From Flavobacterium sp. HJJ (GTDB lineage Bacteria; Bacteroidota; Bacteroidia; Flavobacteriales; Flavobacteriaceae): DNA of 64,000 nt. Where the stretch lies: the NCBI RefSeq assembly GCF_015351475.1, contig NZ_JADKPR010000023.1, positions 17,939 through 81,938 on the forward strand, read 5' to 3'. Of this stretch, positions 9,193 through 17,787 are shown piece after piece. How positions within the stretch are numbered: the stretch's first letter is position 1; each line of letters starts with the position of its first letter. The notes beneath the pieces were generated by a model. It searched no databases, was not told the DNA's origin, and saw only the letters and a program-made list of their open reading frames with translations. The position numbers were made by a program, and so were the translations under genes.

Positions 9193-9200
9193 CAAAATTA
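9193..9200 (-). promoter_or_regulatory. -7 box directly in front of umuC
   Basis: On the minus strand TAATTTTG, a perfect TAnnTTTG match, ends 4 bp before the umuC ATG at 9188. A start site at the usual distance would fall on or next to the start codon, giving a leaderless transcript. No TTTG is present 19-21 nt upstream, so an activator or derepression may be needed. Confidence 0.35.
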
Positions 9201-9274
9201 CGGAATAGTGCGATATGCTTTTGGATTGGGAAAGTAAATTTTTGGAACTGTTAACAAGTCTTTCGGCTAGAATT

Positions 9275-9979
9275 TTAAAACTCAAAATTAAAGCCTTTCT
9301 GTGTAAGTTTCTCGTAAATTTCGGAGTCAAATTTGTAAAGTTTTGCTGCTCTGTGGGAAACGTCTTTTTGTTTCTCATCTAAGGCAACTAACAATTTCAT
9401 ATGCAGAATCTTTCTGCGGAAATTCGATTTGTCCAATTCGATGCCTAATATTTCTTCGTAAAGATGCATTAACTGCAGCAGCGTAAATTTTTCGGGCAGG
9501 AGATTAAAACCGATGGGAGCCTGACGAACCCTGTTTTGCAGATGCATCAGACTAAAATCCAGAATTTCATTGTGATCGAAAATTAAATCAGGAATGTCTT
9601 TGATTTTATGCCATTTGGCCTCTCTTACCGTCAAACTGGCTGTTATGTTGTAATCTTCACGATTTATCAAAGTGTAGTAACCGATAGTGACAACTCTTCG
9701 TTCAATTACACGTTTTGGGTTGGTAAAAGCTTTCAATTGCTCTAGATAGATGTTATCCATGCTGGTAAGTTCATGCAATATCCGCTGTGCGGCATCATCG
9801 GCACTTTCTTCTGTTTTCATCCATCCGCCAAGAAGCCCCCATTTACCTACACTTTCTCCTTCGGCATGCTGTACCAGCAGCACCTCAAGACTTTCTTTGT
9901 TAAAGCTAAATATAACACAGTCAATTGTGATTCCTTCAATTGCTGTATTGTTTATTTCTGTCTGTGCTTTAGTTGTCAA
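9275..9979 (-). CDS. Nudix-fold transcriptional regulator, NrtR/AraR-like (copy 1)
   Basis: 234 aa: an N-terminal Nudix domain (about residues 15-150) and a C-terminal winged helix (about 155-234). The Nudix box is degenerate: Gly52, Glu58, Arg66 and Glu70 remain, but positions expected to be Glu67, Glu71 and Gly73 are Ile, Leu and Ser. Hydrolase activity is therefore unlikely and a ligand-sensing regulator role likely, as in NrtR and Bacteroides AraR. The start codon is TTG; no in-frame ATG precedes it after an upstream stop, and the next Met is inside the Nudix box. It is a tandem paralogue of the next gene, with a nearly identical C-terminal half. A sugar-responsive role for the adjacent glycan locus is inferred from position. 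Confidence 0.85.
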   Translation of the reverse strand: MTTKAQTEINNTAIEGITIDCVIFSFNKESLEVLLVQHAEGESVGKWGLLGGWMKTEESADDAAQRILHELTSMDNIYLEQLKAFTNPKRVIERRVVTIGYYTLINREDYNITASLTVREAKWHKIKDIPDLIFDHNEILDFSLMHLQNRVRQAPIGFNLLPEKFTLLQLMHLYEEILGIELDKSNFRRKILHMKLLVALDEKQKDVSHRAAKLYKFDSEIYEKLTQKGFNFEF

Positions 9980-10034
9980 TTTTGGCTGTTTTTTTAGAAT
10001 GTAAAAATGTTATTTTTTGGTTTTAAAAGCAAGT

Positions 10035-10754
10035 TTAAAATTCAAAATTAAATCCTTTTTGAGTTAGTTTTTCATAAATTTCGGAATCAAATTTATACAG
10101 CTGTGCGGCTCGGTGTGATACGTCTTTTTGTTTTTCGTCTAATGCGACCAGTAATTTCATGTGTAAAATCTTTCTGCGGAAATTAGATTTATCCATCTCT
10201 ATGCCCAGTATTTCTTCATACAGATGCATAAGCTGCAGTAAAGTAAATTTTTCTGGGAGCAGATTAAAACCTATTGGTGCCTGGCGTACCCTGTTGCGAA
10301 GATTTTTTATGCTGTAATCTAGGATTTCATTATGATCATATATTAGTTTGGGTATTTCGTTGATTTTATACCATTTGGCATCCGAAGCGGTAAAACCTGC
10401 CTTAATATCATAATCTTCTCTTTTTACCAAAGCATAATATCCTATTGTAATAACCCTTCTGACTGGGAAACGGTCGGGTTCTCCAAAAGCTTTTAGCTGT
10501 TCAAGATAAATGTTGTCCATTCCGGTCAGATCGGCTAATAGTCTGTGGGCGGCATCATCGGTACTCTCTTTTTTGTTTATCCATCCGCCGGGCAGTCCCC
10601 ATTTTCCTTTACTTATACCTTCTCCGTGCTGTACTACGAGTACTTCTAAAATTCCGTTGTCAAAACCAAATATAACACAGTCAATAGAAATGGCATTCAT
10701 AGACGAATGCTCTGTCATTTGTATTGAAACCTGATTCTTATTTTCCTCTCCCAT
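10035..10754 (-). CDS. Nudix-fold transcriptional regulator, NrtR/AraR-like (copy 2)
   Basis: 239-aa paralogue of the preceding gene. The Nudix box keeps Gly57, Glu63, Arg71 and Gly78, but the metal-binding glutamates are Leu72, Asp75 and Leu76, so catalysis is again doubtful. From RVRQAPIGFNLL to the C-terminus the two copies differ only at two positions (L/M and K/Q), whereas the Nudix halves differ at many. The two proteins should therefore bind the same DNA site but may sense different ligands. The gene faces away from the susC operon; the 755-bp divergent gap carries the candidate operator at 11047-11080. Confidence 0.87.
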   Translation of the reverse strand: MGEENKNQVSIQMTEHSSMNAISIDCVIFGFDNGILEVLVVQHGEGISKGKWGLPGGWINKKESTDDAAHRLLADLTGMDNIYLEQLKAFGEPDRFPVRRVITIGYYALVKREDYDIKAGFTASDAKWYKINEIPKLIYDHNEILDYSIKNLRNRVRQAPIGFNLLPEKFTLLQLMHLYEEILGIEMDKSNFRRKILHMKLLVALDEKQKDVSHRAAQLYKFDSEIYEKLTQKGFNFEF

Positions 10755-11012
10755 TGCATTGTGAATTTGGTGCTAAATTAAATTTTTCTTAAAGCTGTAT
10801 TGCCTGCTGTAAAATATTTTGTGAAATAGTTATGAGCCTTTGTTAAATTGTTTTTTTGCTTTTTGAGCTTATTAATTGTTAAATAATTAATAATCAGCTA
10901 TAAATTGTGTTCAAAGTTAATGTAAATGATGTTAAAAAAAGCTCTCGAAGTATATTAAATCAATAATTATTGAATGTCTTTTTTGTTAATAACAAATTTT
11001 TAATCGCAAAAT

Positions 11013-11044
11013 TTTGTTAATATAAAAAATACGCCGTACACTTG
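11013..11044 (+). promoter_or_regulatory. Promoter of the glycan utilization operon
   Basis: TTTG (11013-11016), 20-nt spacer, TACACTTG (11037-11044), one mismatch to TAnnTTTG. The start site would fall inside the palindrome that begins at 11047, giving a leader of about 450 nt before susC. The bases 10755-11012 upstream are A+T-rich and show nothing else recognisable. Confidence 0.6.
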
Positions 11045-11046
11045 TA

Positions 11047-11080
11047 GTCAAATTAACCATAACGTTATGGTTTATTTGAC
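11047..11080. promoter_or_regulatory. Near-perfect 34-bp palindrome, candidate operator
   Basis: Two 17-nt arms meet at 11063/11064 and are complementary with a single mismatch; the inner 18 bp (AACCATAACGTTATGGTT) is perfect. It starts 2 bp after the -7 box of the preceding promoter, so a bound protein would cover the transcription start. The two adjacent Nudix-type regulators are the natural candidates to bind it. No second copy was noticed in the window. Confidence 0.65.
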
Positions 11081-11509
11081 CAAAAGTAATGAAAACAATA
11101 TTAAGTCGGGCATATAATTTAGAGGAAAATGTGTTTTTTAAGTATCAGTTATAGGAATCAGCCATAAATAATCTGGATTTGTTACCTGCAGAAAGAAATT
11201 ATTATTCTCGAGAAAGCAGTTTTCAATTTGGAATCTTAAATTTTTTTCCTGGCGATATTTTAAAGAACTACTGTCTGCAAAAAAGCTATGCCAAAAGTAT
11301 TAAAGACTATTTGACGAAATGATGGAATTGGATTTTGAAAGAGTGCATGTCTTTGTAAAATTCTGAAACTGTTGTCCGTGCAGATGGAGACCCTAACAAA
11401 TAAATTAAAAACAAGAATTATTTGAACCAACTTATTATGAATGCACATTAATTAGATTTTTTGAACACACACAAACACTAACAACAATTTAACCAAATTA
11501 TTAATTATT
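11081..11509 (+). other. Long untranslated leader or gene remnant before susC
   Basis: About 430 bp without an intact gene. A short frame starts at 11089 (MKTILSRAYNLEENVFFKYQL, then stop). Further on, a 50-codon open stretch (11172 to about 11320, containing NYYSRESSFQFGILNFF) ends at a TGA. The codon-like texture suggests a decayed gene, or a long mRNA leader. Neither piece was recognised. Confidence 0.35.
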
Positions 11510-14500
11510 ATGAAAAGCAATTATTGTATTAAACCAACAATGTTCCAGTTTTGCATGGCGCTGTTGCTTGCTGTATTTACGATGCAGTCTGGTTTTGCAC
11601 AAGAGCAATCCAGACCTGTAAGCGGAACTGTAAAATCAACAGGGGACAACATGCCAATTCCTGGTGCAACTATTACAATTGACGGTACAAAGACATCAAT
11701 ATCAACAGATTTTGATGGAAAATTTAAGTTAGATGCAAAAACTGGTGATGTATTGACGATCAGTTTTATGGGGTATAAAACCCAGCATATAACTGTAGGA
11801 ACGCAAAATATGATTAATGCTGTTTTGCAGACTGATGTAGCAGATCTTAAAGAAGTTGTCGTTATCGGTTATGGTTCACAAAAGAAAAAATTGGTAACTA
11901 ACGCTGTTACTCAGGTTAGTGGCGAATCTCTTGCAAAAACTAATACTACTAGTGCACTGCAGGCACTGCAAGGACAGGCAGCCGGACTTCAGATTACATC
12001 TACTTCAGGACAGCCTGGAGAGGGTTTGAATGTAGTTATTAGAGGTGTTGGTTCTACAGGAGGAAGCAGTCCTCTGTATGTTGTAGATGGAATACTTACA
12101 GGTGATATATCCTATTTAAGTAATTCAGATATTGAATCTATTTCTGTTTTAAAAGATGCTGCTTCTGCAGCTATTTATGGTTCTCAAGCTTCTAATGGAG
12201 TTGTTTTGGTAACTACAAAGAAAGGAAAACGCGGTTCTGCTGGTAAAATTACTTTTGATCAATATTATGGTGTTCAGTCTGTAGCTAGAAAAGTAGATTT
12301 ATTGGATGCAACAGAGTATGCTGCTATTTTAAATGAAGCTGCTGTAAATTCAGGTAGGCCTCCTTATTTTACTAATGCTCAAATTGCTGCATTAGGAAGC
12401 GGAACAAACTGGATGGATAAAATGCTGGTTGATAATGCTGCTACTCAAAATTATGCATTTGGTGCTTCAGGAGGTTCAGACAGTTCAGTTTATTCTACTT
12501 CATTGTCTTATTTGGGACAAGAAGGAGTTGTTGGAGGAGCTGATTTATCAAACTACAAGCGTTATAATTTTAGATTCAACTCAGAGCATAAATTATATAA
12601 AGACGTTGTTACTTTAGGCGAAAATTTAAGTTTTGCTTATATTGATAAAAATGGTATTGGTGTTGGTAATCAGTATAATAACTCTTTGAGAAGTGCTTTT
12701 CAAACTACTCCGTTATTACCAATGTATGATGCAGACGGAAATTATTTTGATACTTCAAAGACAAATAGTAGTGAGCTTTGGTTAAATGGAGTTGCAAATC
12801 CTTATGCAATGATGACTTACAATAATCAAAACGAAAGCAATAATCAAAAATTATTAGGGAATGTTTATCTGCAAATTGAGCCAATAAAAAATTTAACATT
12901 TAAAACAACTCTAGGTCTTGATTATTATGCAGGTGAAAGTCATTCGTATTCTCCAGAATATCAATTGTCAATTTATGCATTTAGCAAATTTGATAAAGTT
13001 TCTCAAAGCATGAATAAGGGAAAAACCCTTACTTGGGACAATTTAGCAACGTATAAGTTTAATGTTGCAGAAAATCATCATTTTGAAACAATGTTAGGGA
13101 CATCGTATATAAATTACGATGGAACTTCAATGGGGACTACAAATGCCGATGGGGTTTTTAGCGATTTAGATCATGCCTGGTTAGATAATACGACTAACAA
13201 AGATGGGTCTAAAATATCATTTAATGGTCAAAAAAGTGAGACGAAAAGAATGTCTTATTATGGAAGATTAAATTATGATTTTAATGAAACCTATTTGATT
13301 AATGCAACATTTAGAATGGATGGATCTTCTATTTTTTCTACAGAAAATCAATGGGGTTATTTTCCATCGGTATCTGCAGGATGGGTTATGTCTAATGAAG
13401 AATTCTTGAAAGATTCGAAAGCGATAAACTTTCTTAAATTGAGAGCAAGCTGGGGACAGGTTGGGAATCAAAATGCAAGATCATTCCAATATCTGTCACC
13501 AATAAAAACAGATCATACCAACTATACTTTTGGTAATACTGAGGGGGTTCTTACACCGGGAGCTTATCCTAATAGATTGGCAAACCCTTACTTGAAATGG
13601 GAAACTTCAGAACAGATAGATTTAGGCTTTGATGCTAAATTTTTAAACAATGCCTTAAGTGTTACATTTGATGCATACCAAAAAACTAATAAAGATTGGA
13701 TAATTTTAGCACCTTCAAAAGCGATAGACGGGGCAGACCCATCGTATAAAAATGGCGGTGATGTAGTTAATAAAGGTTTAGAGTTGTCATTACAATATCA
13801 GAATAAAATTGGAGAATTTAATTATAGTGTTAGTGCCAATGGCGCATATAATGAAAATAAAGTGGGTCAAATACCAGCTGAAGGCGGGATTATCCACGGA
13901 TTAAGTAATGAGCTTTATGATAATGCAGGTGAATTCTACAGAGCAGAAAACGGACATCCATTAGGTTATTTCTGGGGATATAAAACAGGAGGTGTTTTTC
14001 AAACTCAAGAACAAATTAATAACTACAAATCAGCAAATGGGGTAGTTCTGCAGCCTAACGCAGCTCCAGGTGATCTTATTAAGGTAAATACCAACGGAGA
14101 TGATAAAATTAGTGCTGATGATAAAACAGAAATAGGAAAACCTAATCCAGATTTTACTTTTGGTTTCACTTTGTCTGCTAGTTATAAAGCTTTTGATTTT
14201 ACTGCGATGGCAAATGGTGTAGCAGGAAACCAAATTGTACAATCGTATAGAAATCAATCGGGTGCTTATGGTAATTACACATCAGAAATATTGAGCCGTT
14301 GGCATGGTGAAGGTTCTTCTAATACAATGCCAAGAGTTACGGAAGATAATAGAAATTTCACAGATTTTTCAGATTTGTATGTTCATGATGGTGATTTCTT
14401 GAGAATTAGTACAGTTACAATAGGATATGATTTTGCAAAAATGAATAAGTCAAAACGATTTTTTGCAAGCCAGTTCAGACTTTACTTTTCAGCATTAAAT

Positions 14501-14647
14501 CTTTACACTTTTACAAAGTATAACGGTATGGATCCTGAAATTGGATTTGGTTCTTCAAATGATGATCAAAAATTTTCTTCGGGGGTTGATGTAGGATACT
14601 ACCCAAGACCAAGAACATTCATGATGGGATTAAATATTAAACTTTAA
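11510..14647 (+). CDS. susC: SusC/RagA-type TonB-dependent outer-membrane transporter
   Basis: Outer-membrane barrel that with its SusD partner imports oligosaccharides, here probably xyloglucan fragments. 1045 aa: signal peptide to about residue 30; carboxypeptidase-regulatory-like beta-sandwich (about 36-110, PVSGTVKSTGDNMPIPGATI); plug domain (about 115-230) opened by LKEVVVIGYGSQKKK and containing LYVVDGI; then a beta-barrel ending in a typical hydrophobic strand (MMGLNIKL). There is no extra N-terminal signalling domain, so control by an ECF sigma/anti-sigma pair is unlikely; this fits the neighbouring Nudix regulators. The ATG lies 11 bp after a TAATTATT tract without Shine-Dalgarno, normal for the phylum. 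susD follows after 11 bp. Confidence 0.96.
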   Translation: MKSNYCIKPTMFQFCMALLLAVFTMQSGFAQEQSRPVSGTVKSTGDNMPIPGATITIDGTKTSISTDFDGKFKLDAKTGDVLTISFMGYKTQHITVGTQNMINAVLQTDVADLKEVVVIGYGSQKKKLVTNAVTQVSGESLAKTNTTSALQALQGQAAGLQITSTSGQPGEGLNVVIRGVGSTGGSSPLYVVDGILTGDISYLSNSDIESISVLKDAASAAIYGSQASNGVVLVTTKKGKRGSAGKITFDQYYGVQSVARKVDLLDATEYAAILNEAAVNSGRPPYFTNAQIAALGSGTNWMDKMLVDNAATQNYAFGASGGSDSSVYSTSLSYLGQEGVVGGADLSNYKRYNFRFNSEHKLYKDVVTLGENLSFAYIDKNGIGVGNQYNNSLRSAFQTTPLLPMYDADGNYFDTSKTNSSELWLNGVANPYAMMTYNNQNESNNQKLLGNVYLQIEPIKNLTFKTTLGLDYYAGESHSYSPEYQLSIYAFSKFDKVSQSMNKGKTLTWDNLATYKFNVAENHHFETMLGTSYINYDGTSMGTTNADGVFSDLDHAWLDNTTNKDGSKISFNGQKSETKRMSYYGRLNYDFNETYLINATFRMDGSSIFSTENQWGYFPSVSAGWVMSNEEFLKDSKAINFLKLRASWGQVGNQNARSFQYLSPIKTDHTNYTFGNTEGVLTPGAYPNRLANPYLKWETSEQIDLGFDAKFLNNALSVTFDAYQKTNKDWIILAPSKAIDGADPSYKNGGDVVNKGLELSLQYQNKIGEFNYSVSANGAYNENKVGQIPAEGGIIHGLSNELYDNAGEFYRAENGHPLGYFWGYKTGGVFQTQEQINNYKSANGVVLQPNAAPGDLIKVNTNGDDKISADDKTEIGKPNPDFTFGFTLSASYKAFDFTAMANGVAGNQIVQSYRNQSGAYGNYTSEILSRWHGEGSSNTMPRVTEDNRNFTDFSDLYVHDGDFLRISTVTIGYDFAKMNKSKRFFASQFRLYFSALNLYTFTKYNGMDPEIGFGSSNDDQKFSSGVDVGYYPRPRTFMMGLNIKL

Positions 14648-14658
14648 TAAATAAAATA

Positions 14659-16233
14659 ATGAAAAATACATATTTATATATTTTCTGTTTGAGTTTATTG
14701 TGTCTAAGTTCTTGCAGTTTAGAAACAGAACCTATAATAGGACAAACAGATACAAATTTTTACAAAACTACAGACGATGCTAATTCAGCATTAGTAGGCT
14801 GTTATGATGGATTGCAAGTAGCGACAGGGGCTAGTGGTGTTGGTATTCCGGTTTTGAGTGAAGTGATGTCTGATGATTGTTTTGGAGGAACTGGTGCTTC
14901 AGATGGATACAATTATGCACTTATAGATGAGTTTGATCCTTCTCGATCACCTTCTGACGTAGATTTACTTAATGGTAACTGGATTGCTTATTATAAAGCA
15001 ATTTACCGTTGTAATATTTTCTTAACTAAAATGGATCAGATTGACTGGAAAGGAAATACAGCTTTGAGAAACACTTACGAATCCGAAACTAAATTTATCC
15101 GAGCTTATCTTTATTTTGAAATGGTACGTGTATGGGGCAATATTCCATTATTAACGGTTGCTTCATCTGAAAATATTCCACAGGCAAATCCAGATGAGGT
15201 TTATAAAGTTATTGCTGAAGATTTAACATTCGCTTCAAATAATTTGCCTGCAGTAGCATACAGTGCAACAGTTAGCGGACATGCTACAAGATGGGCCGCA
15301 AAATCTTTATTAGGCAGAGTATTTTTATATTATACAGGATATTATGGAAAAGCTGACTTAGCTGGCGTTGTAACTAAAGCTCAGGCTTTAGGACATTTAG
15401 AAGATGTTATTGCCTCTAGCGGTCATGGCTTGGTTGATGATTTTTCTACTTTATGGCCAGCAGCTTCAGGAGTTAAGTATGCAGGAGAAAGTAATAAAGA
15501 AAATGTGTTTTCTATAAAATATACATATACTAGTGATTATAACGGAAATACTGATGGTAACAGCTGGTTAGTAATGTTTGGAATGAGAGAGTTTTCATCT
15601 TTTCCTTATGCACACGGATGGGGCGTTACTGTAAATTCGAAATTATGGAATACTTATAATGCCAACGATACAAGACGTGGTGCAACTGTAATTGGAATTA
15701 AAGAAGAAAACATTGCGTTTGACAAAATAAACAATCAAAGGGAGTATACTGGATATTACAACAAAAAATATTGCCCAATGATTAATGATAAAGGAATTGA
15801 ACTTCCTATTGCAATGGGAAGTGCGTTTTGGGAAATCAGTCAATTCCAGGATTATACTGTAATGAGATATGCTGATGTTTTGCTGATGGCTGCTGAATTA
15901 GGAAGCGGAAGCGCTCAGTCTTATTTTGACCAAGTAAGACAAAGAGCTTATAAAGCCAGTTTTGTATCTCTGCCTGTAAATAAAGATAATATTTTAAAAG
16001 AAAGACATTTAGAATTTGCTCTTGAAGGTATTAGATATTATGATTTATTGCGCCAGGGGATCGGTACAGCTTCTTCAGCTATTGCAGAAACTACAACCTT
16101 GCTAAGCGGAGGAGTTGCTGGTACAAAAACGATTTCGGCTGCCAAAATCCAAGCTACAAAAGGACTGCAGCAAATTCCTAATACACAAATCACGTTATCT
16201 GGTGGAGTTTTAAAGCAAAATGCTGGTTGGTAA
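14659..16233 (+). CDS. susD: SusD/RagB-type surface glycan-binding lipoprotein
   Basis: Outer-leaflet lipoprotein that caps the SusC barrel and captures oligosaccharides. The signal peptide ends in a lipobox with Cys19 (LCLSSC). The body shows the SusD pattern: an N-terminal helical region with RAYLYFEMVRVWGNIPLL, tetratricopeptide-like helices, and a C-terminal segment with MRYADVLLMAAEL and ERHLEFALEGIRYYDLLRQG, both family hallmarks. At 524 aa it is of normal length. Co-transcribed with susC and the following glycan-binding protein. Confidence 0.96.
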   Translation: MKNTYLYIFCLSLLCLSSCSLETEPIIGQTDTNFYKTTDDANSALVGCYDGLQVATGASGVGIPVLSEVMSDDCFGGTGASDGYNYALIDEFDPSRSPSDVDLLNGNWIAYYKAIYRCNIFLTKMDQIDWKGNTALRNTYESETKFIRAYLYFEMVRVWGNIPLLTVASSENIPQANPDEVYKVIAEDLTFASNNLPAVAYSATVSGHATRWAAKSLLGRVFLYYTGYYGKADLAGVVTKAQALGHLEDVIASSGHGLVDDFSTLWPAASGVKYAGESNKENVFSIKYTYTSDYNGNTDGNSWLVMFGMREFSSFPYAHGWGVTVNSKLWNTYNANDTRRGATVIGIKEENIAFDKINNQREYTGYYNKKYCPMINDKGIELPIAMGSAFWEISQFQDYTVMRYADVLLMAAELGSGSAQSYFDQVRQRAYKASFVSLPVNKDNILKERHLEFALEGIRYYDLLRQGIGTASSAIAETTTLLSGGVAGTKTISAAKIQATKGLQQIPNTQITLSGGVLKQNAGW

Positions 16234-16255
16234 TTTTAACTAAAAATTTAAAAAA

Positions 16256-17674
16256 ATGAAAAAGACTAAATTATTAATTACATCATTTTTGATGTTAATG
16301 GTACTAGTATTAGTGCCATCTTGTTCACCGGATACGTATTCATTAGATGGTATTACTGATAAATCGGATATACATTTTGATATTACTCAGGATTTAGCAG
16401 CGGATCCAGGCGGAAATACTGTAATTCTGAAAAATACTACCCCAGGTGTTGTACTTACCTGGGACTATGTTACGGGGAAATCAAACAAAGCTAATGAAAC
16501 CGTAAAATATGCTTTTAAAGGTAATTATACGATAAAAATTACTGCAGTTACTGGCGGTGGTATAGTAGAATTAGATCCAGTAACAATTACTGTTACTAAG
16601 GATAACTTAAATTATGTAAACGATCCTCTTTGGAATTTACTTTCGGGCGGGGTTGGAAAATCTAAAACATGGGTTTTGGATTTAGATGCAAATGGAGTTT
16701 CGAAATTTTTTGCAGGACCTATGTTCTTTTACGGTACCGATAATGCATGGTTAGAAGGAGGCGATAAAGGATGTTACGGTACTGATTGCTGGAATTGGAG
16801 TCCAGAATGGAAAGGGAATCAATGGATTGCAGCCAAAGGCGATTATGGAACTATGACATTTAGTTTAAATGGAGGTCCATTTTTGACAACAGATCATAAA
16901 ATGAGCCCAAGTTATGGTAAAGAATCAGGGACGTACTTTTTAGACGCTGATAAAAAAATTATAACTACTTCTGGTGCGACTATTTTGCATAGCAATGAAT
17001 ATGAGAACTGTGTTGATAACTGGAAATCAATGAAAATTATGTCTATCACTGCAAACACATTACAAGTTGGTGTTTTAAGAAAAGGCAGCTGTGATGGAGC
17101 AGCAACATTGGTTTACAACTTTATATCAAAAGAGTATAGTGACAATTGGGTGCCAACTGCTGTTGCAGATCCAAATCCAAGTATTGATTTAAATGGAGGT
17201 ACAGTAGGTGATTTATTATCGACTACAACTACAACTACTAAAACATGGGCGTTAAGCAAAGACACTCCTTTCAATTGGACAAGTTTAGATGGAGCTTTCT
17301 TAAACAACTGGAATTCAGTTGCAGATTATCCGGATTGGGCAGCTTTCACAGCAGCTGATCAGGTTACTGTTGTAAAAAATAAAATTTCATTTTCTAGTAA
17401 TGGCACTGTAAAAACGATAACAAGTAATGGTACTACTGCCTCAGGAACTTACACTACAAGTACTGACGGAACAAATATTATCACTTTTGCAGGTATAACT
17501 CCTTCATTTCCAATTGGAAATTCTTGGGCATCCGTTTCTACAACAGATAAAAATCAGTGGAAAATTGTAAAAACTGCAAAAACAGGCAATGTTGTTACCG
17601 ATATCTGGTTTGGAAAAAGAGATCCAAACAAGAGTGAATATATGGTTTTCCATTTTGTTTTAAGTTCTCTATAA
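16256..17674 (+). CDS. Surface glycan-binding lipoprotein with PKD-like domain
   Basis: 472-aa lipoprotein (lipobox PSC, Cys23) directly behind susD, in the slot of SusE/SusF or SGBP-B proteins. An N-terminal PKD-like beta-sandwich (about 35-120, with GVVLTWDY and GNYTIKITAV) is followed by aromatic-rich regions with CYGTDCWNWSPEWKG and later NWTSLDGAFLNNWNS, of the kind used for glycan stacking. It has no catalytic motif. The role, extra glycan binding at the cell surface, is inferred from position and architecture; close sequence family not identified. A hairpin at 17712-17756 follows it. Confidence 0.75.
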   Translation: MKKTKLLITSFLMLMVLVLVPSCSPDTYSLDGITDKSDIHFDITQDLAADPGGNTVILKNTTPGVVLTWDYVTGKSNKANETVKYAFKGNYTIKITAVTGGGIVELDPVTITVTKDNLNYVNDPLWNLLSGGVGKSKTWVLDLDANGVSKFFAGPMFFYGTDNAWLEGGDKGCYGTDCWNWSPEWKGNQWIAAKGDYGTMTFSLNGGPFLTTDHKMSPSYGKESGTYFLDADKKIITTSGATILHSNEYENCVDNWKSMKIMSITANTLQVGVLRKGSCDGAATLVYNFISKEYSDNWVPTAVADPNPSIDLNGGTVGDLLSTTTTTTKTWALSKDTPFNWTSLDGAFLNNWNSVADYPDWAAFTAADQVTVVKNKISFSSNGTVKTITSNGTTASGTYTTSTDGTNIITFAGITPSFPIGNSWASVSTTDKNQWKIVKTAKTGNVVTDIWFGKRDPNKSEYMVFHFVLSSL

Positions 17675-17711
17675 TTAAGAGTGTGATAAAAACACTTTTT
17701 GAATAATAATT

Positions 17712-17756
17712 AAATGTATCGATAGGTAATATTTTGATTTACTTATCGGTACATTT
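17712..17756 (+). terminator. Hairpin between the glycan-binding protein and GH2 genes
   Basis: Arms 17712-17729 and 17739-17756 pair over 18 bp with two wobble positions and a 9-nt loop. There is no clear T-tract, so it is probably an attenuating or mRNA-stabilising structure separating the highly expressed susCD part from the enzyme genes. Confidence 0.55.
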
Positions 17757-17787
17757 ATATTACTTTAAAAATATTATAATTTATCTA

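Noticed and set aside
9275..10754. Active Nudix pyrophosphohydrolases
   Set aside because: Key metal-binding glutamates of the Nudix box are replaced by Ile or Leu in both copies, and a winged-helix domain follows.
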